Shown here piece by piece: positions 38,674 through 47,807 of a stretch of DNA of 64,000 bases. The position numbers and the translations under genes were made by a program. The stretch is from Labrenzia sp. DG1229 (GTDB taxonomy: Bacteria > Pseudomonadota > Alphaproteobacteria > Rhizobiales > Stappiaceae), in NCBI RefSeq assembly GCF_000521215.1, contig NZ_KI928925.1, positions 47,406 through 111,405 of the forward strand. Direction: 5' to 3'. Every line of letters begins with the position of its first letter. Within the stretch, counting starts at the first letter, position 1. Under the pieces are notes generated by a model. The model worked only from the letters and a program-made list of their open reading frames with translations, was not told where the DNA came from and ran no database searches.

Positions 38674-38751
38674 TGTCCTCCGACATCCCGTTTCGACGGG
38701 CAATCGGGCGAAGGCTTCGAAGATGCATCCAACATTAGGGAGAGAGACGAA

Positions 38752-39978
38752 ATGTTCCTGAGAAAGATAGCGCTTGCGGGCGCGATGGCCATCACGGCCG
38801 GGTCCGCTTATGCGGCGTGTGAGATTCCGGGCAATGTCAGCATTGTCGGGAATGAATTTCCCGCTATTCATACAGTTGCCAAGGGTGCAGCTGAATGTGC
38901 CGGCGGCGAGGTCAAGTCGAACCTCACGGCGGATCACCAGAAGATCAATGTTGCCGGCATGCAGGGCAACCCGGCGGAGTATTCCACAGCGATTATCGCC
39001 AATTCCTCGATTGTCGCCCTCATGAACGAGGACGTCATCCGACCGCTGAACGATCTGGTGGCGGAATACGGACAGGATATTCCCAAGAGCCAGTTGATCA
39101 CCATAGACGGCAACATCATGGCGGTAGCCTTCATGGCCAACGCCCAGACCCTTGCCTATCGCAAGGACGTTCTGGAAGAGATTGGCGTTGATGTTCCCAA
39201 GACATACGAAGAGGTGCTGGAGGCGGCGGAAAAAATCCGTGCGGCCGGCATCAGCCAATATCCAGTCGGCGGCGCCTATGCTGCAGGTTGGAATCTGGCC
39301 GAGGAATTCGTCAACATGTATGTCGGCCATGGCGGTGAATTCTTTGTCCCGGGCACTGCTGAAGTTGCGATCAACAATGAGCAGGGTGTTGCAGCGCTCA
39401 ACATGATGAAGGCGCTGACCGAATACATGAACCCCGATTTCCTGACCCATGATTCCAACGCGACCGGTGCCGAGATGGAAGCCGGCAATGTCATCCTCAT
39501 GAACATGTGGGGTTCTCGCATGGGAAATCTGATGGATGCCGAAGGTGCAGAAGAGCAGGTCTACTCCAACATCACTGTCGGTGCGCCGCTGACCGTCGGG
39601 GGCGGGTCTACCCCGGCGTCCACGCTCTGGTGGGACGGCTGGACTGTCGCCAAGAATATTTCCGATGAAGATGCGGTGGCAACATTCCTGGCCATGAAGC
39701 ACGGAACAAGCCCGGCAATCCTGAACGACGAAACCATGAGCCAGGCAGTCTGGATGATCGAGGGCTACAAGCCTGCACCGGTGAACGACGGTGTCTTTGC
39801 GGCCATGTCCGCCGGCACCAGATCCTATCCGATGCTGCCCTACCAGGGCTTGCTGCACACGGCACTCGGCGACAACCTGGCGGACTTCCTGCTGGGCAAG
39901 GAATCCGCAGAGCAGGCGCTTGCCGATACGGAGGCTGCCTTTACCACAGCCGCCAAGGAAAAAGGCTTCCTCAAGTAA
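38752..39978 (+). CDS. ABC transporter periplasmic substrate-binding protein (family 1)
   Basis: The 408-residue protein begins with a signal peptide (MFLRKIALAGAMAITAGSAYA, cleavage near AYA-AC). The mature part reads like MalE/UgpB-type binding proteins: a lobe with KINVAGMQGNP, the hinge region with YRKDVLEEIGVDVPKTYEEVLEAAEKI, and ALNMMKALTEYMNPDF. It should decide the specificity of the importer, but the ligand cannot be read; a polyol, glycoside or other polar compound is plausible. AGGGAGAG precedes the ATG. Confidence 0.9.
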   Translation: MFLRKIALAGAMAITAGSAYAACEIPGNVSIVGNEFPAIHTVAKGAAECAGGEVKSNLTADHQKINVAGMQGNPAEYSTAIIANSSIVALMNEDVIRPLNDLVAEYGQDIPKSQLITIDGNIMAVAFMANAQTLAYRKDVLEEIGVDVPKTYEEVLEAAEKIRAAGISQYPVGGAYAAGWNLAEEFVNMYVGHGGEFFVPGTAEVAINNEQGVAALNMMKALTEYMNPDFLTHDSNATGAEMEAGNVILMNMWGSRMGNLMDAEGAEEQVYSNITVGAPLTVGGGSTPASTLWWDGWTVAKNISDEDAVATFLAMKHGTSPAILNDETMSQAVWMIEGYKPAPVNDGVFAAMSAGTRSYPMLPYQGLLHTALGDNLADFLLGKESAEQALADTEAAFTTAAKEKGFLK

Positions 39979-39991
39979 GAAATTCAATCGG

Positions 39992-40017
39992 TCCGGGGCG
40001 TCGTTGTCTGCCCCGGA
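39992..40017 (+). promoter_or_regulatory. 3' hairpin after the binding-protein gene
   Basis: TCCGGGGC (39992-39999) and GCCCCGGA (40010-40017) form an 8-bp stem with a ten-base loop, without a following T tract. Such hairpins commonly stabilise the binding-protein message relative to the permeases. It covers the first base of an ATG at 40017, favouring the GTG at 40059 as the permease start. Confidence 0.65.
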
Positions 40018-40058
40018 TGACCTTGTGCATCACGTGTCAACGCTTGGGGGACCGGGAA

Positions 40059-41081
40059 GTGAAACATAAATCGTTCTTTTGGTTTGTTCTTCCGTCAGCC
40101 TTGGCGATGATGTTGTTCATTTTTTTCCCGATCATTTCGGTGATTGTTCAGTCGCTTCATGTCGAGCATGAACAGGTGATCCGAAAAGTCGAATCCTGCG
40201 ATCTGTTCGGGTGCAAGGAATCGACCACAATCGACCAAGAGGCCACAGCCGCTTTGCGGGCGGCCGAGCCATTGGGTCAGTTTGCGGGGTTCAAGACCTA
40301 TCTTGACCGGAACCACCTTGCGACAAAGGAGGTCGGGACAACCTGGAAAAACACCAGCAGTTGGCGCGACTTCGGTGCGCAGATGTTGAATTTGCCGTTC
40401 TACAAGGCAATCGGGTTCACGCTGACATTCACCTTTGTCGTAACACCCCTGGTCATCATCGTTGGCTTTGTCATTGCGGTAGCGGTCAACAGCGCGGTCA
40501 GGCAATTGCGGGGGCCACTGATCTTCTTCTCGCTCTTGCCGATGATGATCACGCCGCTGGTTGGTGCGCTGATCCTGTTCTGGATGGTTGATGCACGCGG
40601 GATCATCGGTGCCACCCTGCAGCATCTTGCCGGCGACCCGGAACTGTCCGTCAAAGCCTCAACCCCGCTGATGTGGATCATGCTGATGGTCTACGGCGTG
40701 TGGCACGCGGCACCGTTTGCATTCATCGTTTATTATGCCGGCCTTCAGACCGTCAACAAGGAAACACTGGAAGCAGCGCGCGTGGACGGCGCCAATCGGT
40801 GGCTGCAAATCCGCCACGTGGTGATCCCGCATCTGCTGCCACTGACGACCTTCATCGCATTGATGCAGCTGATGGACAATTTCAGGGTGTTCGAACCCAT
40901 CGTCAGTTTTGCGGCCAATGCCCATGCGACCTCGTTGAGTTGGGCGATCTACAACGATCTTGGCGGGGAGACCCGGCAACTTTCCTCCGCGGCGGCAACT
41001 TCGGTGCTGACAATCATCGGCGTGGCCATTCTCTTGTCACCGGTTCTGGTGCGCACATGGCGTGATTTCGATCGGAAGTAG
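40059..41081 (+). CDS. ABC transporter permease, MalF type
   Basis: The 340-residue inner-membrane permease has an N-terminal helix (FFWFVLPSALAMMLFIFFPII), a periplasmic insertion with cysteines (SCDLFGCKES), then the membrane core. The EAA loop for ATPase contact is seen as EAARVDGANRWLQIRHVVIPHLLP. GTG 40059 follows a GGGGGACCGGGAA stretch and starts directly before the first helix; ATG 40017 is the longer alternative. It is followed nine bases later by the partner permease. Confidence 0.88.
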   Translation: MKHKSFFWFVLPSALAMMLFIFFPIISVIVQSLHVEHEQVIRKVESCDLFGCKESTTIDQEATAALRAAEPLGQFAGFKTYLDRNHLATKEVGTTWKNTSSWRDFGAQMLNLPFYKAIGFTLTFTFVVTPLVIIVGFVIAVAVNSAVRQLRGPLIFFSLLPMMITPLVGALILFWMVDARGIIGATLQHLAGDPELSVKASTPLMWIMLMVYGVWHAAPFAFIVYYAGLQTVNKETLEAARVDGANRWLQIRHVVIPHLLPLTTFIALMQLMDNFRVFEPIVSFAANAHATSLSWAIYNDLGGETRQLSSAAATSVLTIIGVAILLSPVLVRTWRDFDRK

Positions 41082-41089
41082 GTAGAAAA

Positions 41090-41971
41090 ATGTCGAGCAA
41101 AGCACAACGCCAACCCGCCGCAATCACCCTCCTGGTCGTCGCTGTCCTGGCGACATGGATGGCCCTGGCCGCCTTTCCCTTTCTCTGGACGCTGTGGGGG
41201 TCATTCAAGGTAGAGGGCGATTTCTTTTCCAAAGCCGACTGGTTCAACGCCCTCACCGGGACCCTGACGGTCGCCGAAACCGGTGGCAGGTTTACCGGCA
41301 ACGGATATTACGGTGCCTGGGTTCAGGAAGAATTCTGGCGCGCGGCCCTGAATTCCCTGATCGTGTGCTTCTTCGTGGTCACGATTTCGCTGACACTGGG
41401 TACACTTGGCGGCTATGCTCTGGCGCGCTCAACCTATCGCTACGCATTCTGGTTTCTGCTGGCCGCGCTGATCTTTCGGGCCATGCCTCCGATAACGCTT
41501 GTCTCGGGCTACCTGCCGGTTTTCTTCCAGTGGAATCTGTGGGGGCACACGGCAACGACGATCATTGTTCTGGTTGCCATAAACCAGCCATTCACGCTGT
41601 GGATGCTGCACTCGTTTTTCAAGAATATTCCTGCCGAGCTGGACGAGAGCGCGATGGTCGACGGATGCACGCGCTTCCAGGCGTTTCGCAATGTGATCAT
41701 TCCGGTGATGTGGCCGGGCGTCATCACTACCGGATTGTTCTCGTTCCTGCTCGCCTACAATGATTTTGCCGTGACGGCGATGCTGCTGTCCAAGGAAAAC
41801 CAGACGATGATTCCCAAGGTTGCGAGTTTTCTTGGCACGACGCAGACCAAGGGCAATGTGATGTTTGCCGTTGCCTCGGTTGTCTCGGTGACAGCGCCTC
41901 TGTTCTTGATGATCATGTTCTTTCAGCGCCAGATCGTGGGTGGTCTGACGGCAGGAGCGGTGAAGGGATAA
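41090..41971 (+). CDS. ABC transporter permease, MalG type
   Basis: The 293-residue permease has six predicted membrane helices and the EAA-type loop DESAMVDGCTRFQAFRNVIIPVMWPG. It also carries a roughly 60-residue periplasmic stretch after helix 1 (VEGDFFSKADWFNALTG onward), as in MalG. With the MalF-type protein it forms the channel of the importer. It lies three bases before the next SnoaL-like gene, so uptake and metabolism are co-transcribed. Confidence 0.9.
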   Translation: MSSKAQRQPAAITLLVVAVLATWMALAAFPFLWTLWGSFKVEGDFFSKADWFNALTGTLTVAETGGRFTGNGYYGAWVQEEFWRAALNSLIVCFFVVTISLTLGTLGGYALARSTYRYAFWFLLAALIFRAMPPITLVSGYLPVFFQWNLWGHTATTIIVLVAINQPFTLWMLHSFFKNIPAELDESAMVDGCTRFQAFRNVIIPVMWPGVITTGLFSFLLAYNDFAVTAMLLSKENQTMIPKVASFLGTTQTKGNVMFAVASVVSVTAPLFLMIMFFQRQIVGGLTAGAVKG

Positions 41972-41974
41972 ATC

Positions 41975-42973
41975 GTGTCACCTGTCTCGGACAAAGCTGC
42001 GCTGAGAACCTATTGCGAAGCGCTTCACTCCCCATCACCGGGCGCGTCCGCCAATGCGGCAAATGGTTTTTTCGCGCCGGACGCGCAGATCGACATTGTT
42101 CATCCGTTCAATCGGATCGACGGAGTTGAACGCTACGTAGAGGATTTCCTGACGCCCCTGCAAGCGGCCTTCAAACACCTCCGGCGGAGTGACTACATCG
42201 CCTTTGGGGGAGCTTTCGAAGGCGGCGACTGGGTAACCTGCACCGGATACTACACAGGAAAGTTCGCGGCACCGCTGCTGGGAATACAACCAACCGGCAC
42301 ATTGATGCATCTGCGCTTTGGTGAATTCCATCGGATGGAGGACGCACGCGCGGTTGAAAGCTATGTCTTTCTGGATATCCCCGAGCTGATGATCGCGGCC
42401 GGACAATGGCCGATCAGGAACAGTCCCGGGCGTGAAAGAGGGTTTACCGGACATCTGCCCGGACCGACAACCCAAGACGGGCTGCAATGGCATGAAAATG
42501 ACCCTGCGCGCAGCGCTGCCAGCGTCACGATGGTCACCGATATGCTGCGCAGCCTTGCCACCAGGGATGAAGCATGGCGTCCCCACTGGCATCAGGACAT
42601 GTTGTGGTACGGGCCGGCCGCTTTCGGCAGTTTCTCCGGGATTGAAGATTTCGCCGGGTTTCAGGTGCCTTTCGAGAATACATTTTCCGAATGGATCGGC
42701 GGCTCGGTTCCCGGCAGCCGGACCCGGCATTTCACCCGTTTTGCCGATGGTGATTATGTCTGTTCGGGAGGGTGGCCTTCGCTCAATGCTGTCCAGCAGA
42801 GACCTTTTCTCGGTCAGGCATCAAAAGGTGAGCGGCTCTACATGAGGGTCTGTGACTGGTGGCGGTGTGAAGGTGAAAAAATCGCTGAAAACTGGGTGTT
42901 TGTCGATGTCCCTCACGTATTGATGCAAATGGGCTTCGATGTGTTTGCAGAACTGGAAAGGATGCGGAAGTGA
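41975..42973 (+). CDS. SnoaL-like (NTF2-fold) double-domain protein B
   Basis: The 332-residue protein starts with GTG three bases after the permease stop. It parallels protein A: the first cone domain carries HPFNRIDGVERYVEDFLTPL and GDWVTCTGYYTGKFAAPLLG, the second WHQDMLWYGPAAFGS, SGGWPSLNAVQ and EKIAENWVFVDVPHVLMQMG. Paralogy with A and D is clear from the shared order of these motifs, but the sequences are well diverged, so distinct steps are likely. Catalytic residues cannot be assigned. Confidence 0.8.
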   Translation: MSPVSDKAALRTYCEALHSPSPGASANAANGFFAPDAQIDIVHPFNRIDGVERYVEDFLTPLQAAFKHLRRSDYIAFGGAFEGGDWVTCTGYYTGKFAAPLLGIQPTGTLMHLRFGEFHRMEDARAVESYVFLDIPELMIAAGQWPIRNSPGRERGFTGHLPGPTTQDGLQWHENDPARSAASVTMVTDMLRSLATRDEAWRPHWHQDMLWYGPAAFGSFSGIEDFAGFQVPFENTFSEWIGGSVPGSRTRHFTRFADGDYVCSGGWPSLNAVQQRPFLGQASKGERLYMRVCDWWRCEGEKIAENWVFVDVPHVLMQMGFDVFAELERMRK

Positions 42974-43506
42974 AAGGTTCACGTCCCGAGCAGGCGGTCC
43001 TGAGCCGTGACACGGATATGAGCAAGACGGAAGTGACCCGCCGTGTGATTGAAGGCATGGTCGATGGTTTGAACGACCACCGGATTGTCGATATTGGCGA
43101 GTTCTTTTCCGAAGGCTTCCGTTGGCTGGGCAATACCGGCTGTGGCACCAAGACCGGATTGAAGGAGTTCCAGGACAATTGGCAAAAGCCTTTTCAGGCG
43201 GCCTTTTCGGACAAGGTCTGCGTCGACGAAGCAAGACTTTACATGGGCGAATGGGCTGCAGCGTTCGGGCGCCAGGAGGCAACGCACTCCGGCGAGTTCA
43301 TGGGGATCGCTCCAACGGGAAAGCGGGTCGAGATCCGATACATGGACTTCTGGAAAGTCGTCGACGGCAAGATCGTCGACAACCGGGTGATGGTCGATTT
43401 CCCGCATGTGCTGGCGCAACTTGGCAAGGATGTTTTTGATGGTCAGGGCTGGGAATCGTTCGATCGGGGAGATCGTGTTCCTCCAGCTCCGGACAAGGCG
43501 GCGTGA
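42970..43506 (+). CDS. SnoaL-like single-domain protein C
   Basis: The 178-residue protein overlaps the stop of protein B by four bases (GTGA), so translation is coupled; a second possible start is ATG 43018. It corresponds to one SnoaL cone domain only, matching the second domain of A, B and D: GLKEFQDNWQKPFQAAFSDK, GEFMGIAPTGKRVEIRYMDFWK and GKIVDNRVMVDFPHVLAQLGKDVF. It is read as an ester-cyclase-type SnoaL protein, reaction unknown. Confidence 0.8.
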   Translation: MKGSRPEQAVLSRDTDMSKTEVTRRVIEGMVDGLNDHRIVDIGEFFSEGFRWLGNTGCGTKTGLKEFQDNWQKPFQAAFSDKVCVDEARLYMGEWAAAFGRQEATHSGEFMGIAPTGKRVEIRYMDFWKVVDGKIVDNRVMVDFPHVLAQLGKDVFDGQGWESFDRGDRVPPAPDKAA

Positions 43507-43552
43507 CCGCGGTTACGTAGTTTTTCGTGTTTCGCAGAAGTCCGCTTGATCT

Positions 43553-43572
43553 TTCTGCATACGTATGCAAAT
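43553..43572. promoter_or_regulatory. Candidate LacI operator O3
   Basis: TTCTGCAT-ACGT-ATGCAAAT contains a perfect 14-bp palindrome with a central CG, as is usual for LacI-family operators. It lies 78 bases upstream of the HisD-like gene and matches O1 and O2, indicating a second regulated promoter inside the island. Confidence 0.78.
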
Positions 43573-43649
43573 TGAATGGAAACGGTAAGGCGAGTGCCGA
43601 GTGAAGTCAGCCAGGAGAGCGGCCGCCGGCACTTTGAAAGGGATGAAAC

Positions 43650-44960
43650 ATGGCCATTGAGTATCTGAAGCGTGGAAAGCCGGAAGCGGAACGCTCGCAG
43701 GACGATGCCAAGGTTCGCTCCATCGTGGAGGGAACGCTCAAGGAGATTGAGGCACGCGGTGACGCAGCCGTGCGCGAATTGTCGGAAAAGTTCGACAACT
43801 ACACGCCACCTTCCTTCCGTTTGAGTGCGTCAGACATCGAGGCTTTGATGAACCAGGTCTCTTCAAGAGACATGGAAGACATCAAATTTGCCCAGCAGCA
43901 GGTTCGTAAATTCGCAGAGGCGCAACGCGCTTCGATGCTCGACATCGAGGTCGAAACGATGCCTGGCGTTATCCTGGGGCACAAGAACATCCCGGTGCAG
44001 TCGGTAGGTTGTTATGTTCCGGGTGGAAAGTTTCCGATGGTTGCTTCCGCCCACATGTCTGTCGCGACAGCGTCGGTTGCGGAAGTTCCCCGCATCATCG
44101 CTGCAACCCCTCCCTTCAAGGGTGCGCCGAACCCGGCGGTGATTGCAGCGATGCATTTAGGAGGCGCACATGAAATCTACGTTCTGGGCGGTATCCAGGC
44201 CGTTGGCGCCATGGCCCTAGGTACGGAAACAATCGATCCAGTGCACATGCTGGTCGGCCCGGGCAACGCCTTCGTTGCCGAGGCCAAGCGCCAGCTCTTC
44301 GGCAAGGTCGGCATAGATCTCTTCGCGGGTCCGACCGAGACCATGGTGATTGCGGATGAGACGGTCGATGCGGAAATGTGTGCGACGGACCTGCTGGGGC
44401 AGGCCGAACACGGTTACAATTCCCCTGCGGTTCTGGTGACCAACTCGCGCAGGCTCGCCACCGAAACGCTCGCTGAAATCGACAGGCTCCTGAAGATCCT
44501 GCCAACTGCGGACACGGCCTCGAAATCCTGGGAGGACTATGGCGAGGTGATCCTGTGCGACACTTACGACGAGATGCTCGCTGTTGCGGACGATATCGCT
44601 TCGGAGCATGTGCAGGTAATGACCGACCGCGATGATTGGTTCCTGGAAAAAATGACCTGCTACGGCGCCCTGTTCCTGGGTGCGCGCACCAATGTAGCAA
44701 ATGGTGACAAGGTGATCGGCACCAACCACACGCTGCCGACCAAAAAGGCAGGGCGTTACACGGGCGGGCTGTGGGTCGGCAAGTTCCTGAAGACACACTC
44801 CTACCAGAGGGTCCTGACGGACGAGGCAGCTGCCAAGATCGGCGCGTATTGTTCGCGCTTGTGCATGCTCGAGGGGTTTGTCGGTCACGCGGAGCAGGCC
44901 AATGTCCGTGTCCGCAGATACGGAGGCGGCAACGTCCCTTACGGAGAGGCCGCCGAATAG
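43650..44960 (+). CDS. HisD-family dehydrogenase (HpsN-like), catabolic
   Basis: The 436-residue protein belongs to the histidinol dehydrogenase family, zinc- and NAD-dependent enzymes that oxidise an alcohol to a carboxylate in two steps. Zinc ligands are kept: Q and H in LLGQAEHG, D in [10 protein letters not shown], and H in [31 protein letters not shown] and FAGPTE are also present. No histidine genes lie nearby, and the sequence resembles the HpsN (sulfopropanediol 3-dehydrogenase) branch, so a catabolic alcohol substrate is more likely than histidinol. It has its own operator upstream. Confidence 0.85.
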   Translation: MAIEYLKRGKPEAERSQDDAKVRSIVEGTLKEIEARGDAAVRELSEKFDNYTPPSFRLSASDIEALMNQVSSRDMEDIKFAQQQVRKFAEAQRASMLDIEVETMPGVILGHKNIPVQSVGCYVPGGKFPMVASAHMSVATASVAEVPRIIAATPPFKGAPNPAVIAAMHLGGAHEIYVLGGIQAVGAMALGTETIDPVHMLVGPGNAFVAEAKRQLFGKVGIDLFAGPTETMVIADETVDAEMCATDLLGQAEHGYNSPAVLVTNSRRLATETLAEIDRLLKILPTADTASKSWEDYGEVILCDTYDEMLAVADDIASEHVQVMTDRDDWFLEKMTCYGALFLGARTNVANGDKVIGTNHTLPTKKAGRYTGGLWVGKFLKTHSYQRVLTDEAAAKIGAYCSRLCMLEGFVGHAEQANVRVRRYGGGNVPYGEAAE

Positions 44961-44962
44961 CG

Positions 44963-46012
44963 ATGGACAGGCATACCGAGCACAAGGCCCTGATCTCATC
45001 GCTGCGGGCGGCGATGTATGACTTTGAAGAAAACAACGTCCGCAAGGCCCTGAAGGATCTGTGCGTTCCGGACGCTCTTTTCAGACTTTGCCATCCTTTT
45101 GGGGATATGACCGGACCCGACGCGTTTTACGAAAAGGCCTACGCACCTCTCTTCAGGGCCATTCCGGATCTGGAACGCCGCGATACCATCGTCATGGCCG
45201 GTCCGACGCCGGAAGGACACGACTGGGTCGGTTGCGGTGGCTATTACACAGGGTCTTTTGAGACGCCCTGGCTGGACATTCCGGCCACGAACCACCAGGT
45301 TTCCATGCGGTTTCATGAGTTTTACCGTTTCGTCGATGGCAAGGTCGTTGAATTCCAGGCGCTCTGGGATATTCCGGAAGTCATGATGCAGGCGAATGCC
45401 TGGCCGATGGCGCCCAGTCTCGGACGCGAGTGGCACGTTCCGGGGCCTGCTACGGAAGATGGCCTCGTTCAGGGTCCCTACGACGCAGAAGCCGGTCGGG
45501 CCACCTGCCAGCACATCATCGACATGCTGACCTACATGAAACGGCATCCTTCCCAGGGTGGACCGGAAGTCATGGAATTGCCGAAATTCTGGCATCCTCG
45601 CATGAGCTGGTACGGGCCTTCGGGAATTGGTACCGGACGAGGCATCAAGGGGTTTCGAAACTGGCATCAGATCCCGTTTTTGAACGGGATGCCGGATCGT
45701 GGTCGCTATGTTGACGAGGTGACCTACCATTTTTTCGGGGACCGGCAATATGCTGCTGTGACCGGCTGGCCGAACATGATCCAGACCGTGTCTCACGATG
45801 GCTGGATGGGGATCGCGCCTTCAGGCAGGAAAATTACCATGCGCAGCCTCGATTTCTGGCGCCTGGAAAACGGGTTGATCCGCGAAAACTGGGTTCTTGT
45901 TGATCTTCTGGATGCTTATGCCCAGTTGGGTGTTGACGTTTTCAACAGACTTCGGGATTTCAACAAGGCCCGTGCGGGCTTTGATCCTGAAACCGGAGTA
46001 ACCCTGACATGA
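44963..46012 (+). CDS. SnoaL-like (NTF2-fold) double-domain protein D
   Basis: The 349-residue protein starts at ATG 44963, two bases after the HisD-like stop, behind GGAGAGG; the longer frame to 44771 lies inside the previous gene and is rejected. It repeats the layout of A and B: domain one with HPFGDMTGPDAFYEKAYAPL and GHDWVGCGGYYTGSFETPWL, domain two with FWHPRMSWYGPSGIGTG, VTGWPNMIQTVSHDGWMG, PSGRKITMRSLDFWR and RENWVLVDLLDAYAQLGVDVF. The stop overlaps the next start (ATGA). Confidence 0.82.
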   Translation: MDRHTEHKALISSLRAAMYDFEENNVRKALKDLCVPDALFRLCHPFGDMTGPDAFYEKAYAPLFRAIPDLERRDTIVMAGPTPEGHDWVGCGGYYTGSFETPWLDIPATNHQVSMRFHEFYRFVDGKVVEFQALWDIPEVMMQANAWPMAPSLGREWHVPGPATEDGLVQGPYDAEAGRATCQHIIDMLTYMKRHPSQGGPEVMELPKFWHPRMSWYGPSGIGTGRGIKGFRNWHQIPFLNGMPDRGRYVDEVTYHFFGDRQYAAVTGWPNMIQTVSHDGWMGIAPSGRKITMRSLDFWRLENGLIRENWVLVDLLDAYAQLGVDVFNRLRDFNKARAGFDPETGVTLT

Positions 46013-46776
46013 TCGAACTTCCTTCTACCCCGAGTTTTTCCCTTGCTGGCAAAAAGGTCCTGGTTGCAGGAGCGTCATCGGGTATTGGCCTTGCCTGCGC
46101 AACGGCCCTGGCGGAAGCTGGCGGCGACGTGGTCCTGGCTGCGCGGAGGGAGGAAAAACTCGCGGAAGCCGTCAGCAAGATGACGGCCAAGGGGTGGAAG
46201 GCGTCCTTCCTGCAACTCGATATTGCCGATGTTCTCGAAGTTCAGGTCAGCATAGATCGGCACGGCCCGTTTGATGTCCTTGTCAACAGTGCAGGCCTTG
46301 CGCGGCACACGCCTGCCATTGAAACGTCTCCCGAAGATTTCGATGCGGTGATGAATGTCAATCTGCGCGGTGCCTATTTTGTCACACAGTGTGTGGCCAG
46401 GGGATTGATGGCGGCGGGGAAACCCGGATCACTCATCAACATGAGCTCGCAAATGGCTCACGTAGGGGGCATCGACCGGGCAGTCTATTGCGCCTCCAAA
46501 TTCGCGGTCGAGGGTTTCACCAAGGCTATGGCACTGGAATTTGGCCCGAAACAGATCCGCGTCAACACGATTTGCCCCACCTTCATCCGAACGCCACTGA
46601 CCGAGGTGACCTTCGATAACCCTGAGCGGGTCAGGTGGATCGAGGGAAAGATCAAACTGGGCCGCACGGGCACCGTCGAGGACATTATGGGCGCTGTGCT
46701 CTATCTGGCTAGCGATGCGTCTTCCCTGGTGACTGGAACATCGCTTCTCGTCGACGGAGGTTGGACGGCGGACTGA
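46009..46776 (+). CDS. Short-chain dehydrogenase/reductase
   Basis: This 255-residue SDR interconverts an alcohol and a ketone with NAD(P). The cofactor motif GASSGIGLACA, NSAG, the catalytic serine region (INMSSQMAH), YCASK and the C-terminal GTSLLVDGGWTAD are all present. It overlaps protein D by four bases and the LacI gene by one base (TGATG), placing it firmly in the same message. It could act with the HisD-like enzyme on a polyol-like intermediate, which is inference. Confidence 0.9.
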   Translation: MIELPSTPSFSLAGKKVLVAGASSGIGLACATALAEAGGDVVLAARREEKLAEAVSKMTAKGWKASFLQLDIADVLEVQVSIDRHGPFDVLVNSAGLARHTPAIETSPEDFDAVMNVNLRGAYFVTQCVARGLMAAGKPGSLINMSSQMAHVGGIDRAVYCASKFAVEGFTKAMALEFGPKQIRVNTICPTFIRTPLTEVTFDNPERVRWIEGKIKLGRTGTVEDIMGAVLYLASDASSLVTGTSLLVDGGWTAD

Positions 46777-47807
46777 TGCGCACTGAGAAAGTCACATCCG
46801 TCGACGTTGCCATGAGGGCCGGTGTCAGCCAATCCGCCGTCAGCCGTGTGTTCACCCCGGGAGCATCGGTATCGCCGAAAATGGCGGAAAAGGTACTGAA
46901 AGCTGCTCAGGAGCTCGGATATCGGCCGAATGTTCTGGCGCGCTCGCTCATCACCGGCCGTTCCCGTATTATCGGGCTGGTGGTGGCCTATCTGGAAAAC
47001 CAGTTCTATCCCGACGCCCTGGAAAGGCTGTCCACCGCGCTTCAGGCACATGGGTACCACATTCTCGTTTTCATGGTGTCGAATGACGACGCCGGTGTGG
47101 ACAGGGTGATGGGGGAATTGCTCGATTATCAGGTCGACGGCATCATCACCGCATCCGTTGGCATGTCCAACGCACTGGCTGCGCGCTGCGCTGCCGCCGG
47201 CGTTCCGGTGGTTCTTTTCAACCGCGGTCAGGATGACCATCGCCTCAATCAGGTTACGTCCAACAATCTGGAAGGTGGTCGCAAGATTGCGGAATTTCTC
47301 GCCGCCGGCGGACACCACAGGATTGCTCATATCGCGGGCTGGTCCGGATCTTCCACGGGCAGGGACCGCGAAGCCGGCTTTCGTGCCGGACTGGAAGCGG
47401 CGGGCGTCGGGCTCGCGACCTGCATTGACGGTATGTACAACCGGGAGACCGCCGCTGCCGCTGCGCGCGAAATCTTTGCAGGTGACGACCGCCCGGATGC
47501 GGTATTTGTCGGCAACGATCACATGGCATTTGCTGTCATGGATGTCTTGCGCTTCGAACTCAACCTCGACATTCCGGGCGATGTTTCGGTCGTCGGATAC
47601 GACGATGTGCCCCTCGCGTCCTGGCCCGCCTACAATCTCACCACTTTGCGCCAACCCTCCAACAGGATGGTCGAGGCAACGGTCTCCACGCTTCTCGGCT
47701 GGATCGAGGAGGGCAGCAGTGACGTCCAGAAAATTCAGATAGACGGACCGCTGATGGTCCGCGGTTCAGCTCGCATACCCGAAGGATGGCTCGATGAAAG
47801 GCTTTGA
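46776..47807 (+). CDS. LacI-family transcriptional regulator of the island
   Basis: The 343-residue protein has an N-terminal LacI helix-turn-helix (VTSVDVAMRAGVSQSAVSRVF) with hinge helix YRPNVLARSLITGRS, and a periplasmic-binding-protein-like effector domain (IIGLVVAYLENQFYPDALE to the C-terminus). The start ATG overlaps the SDR stop by one base; a longer frame from 46761 is less likely. As the only LacI protein here, it is the natural candidate for the three TTTTGCAT-N4-ATGCAAAW sites, probably released by the imported substrate or a metabolite. Confidence 0.9.
   Translation: MRTEKVTSVDVAMRAGVSQSAVSRVFTPGASVSPKMAEKVLKAAQELGYRPNVLARSLITGRSRIIGLVVAYLENQFYPDALERLSTALQAHGYHILVFMVSNDDAGVDRVMGELLDYQVDGIITASVGMSNALAARCAAAGVPVVLFNRGQDDHRLNQVTSNNLEGGRKIAEFLAAGGHHRIAHIAGWSGSSTGRDREAGFRAGLEAAGVGLATCIDGMYNRETAAAAAREIFAGDDRPDAVFVGNDHMAFAVMDVLRFELNLDIPGDVSVVGYDDVPLASWPAYNLTTLRQPSNRMVEATVSTLLGWIEEGSSDVQKIQIDGPLMVRGSARIPEGWLDERL

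Noticed and set aside
38026..39987. 653-codon open frame on the minus strand
   Set aside because: It lies opposite the ABC ATPase and binding-protein genes, which have clear family motifs, a signal peptide and ribosome binding sites; the antisense frame shows no recognisable domain.
43650..44960. Biosynthetic histidinol dehydrogenase
   Set aside because: No other histidine genes are adjacent and the gene lies under the island's operator; the family relation holds but the role does not fit.
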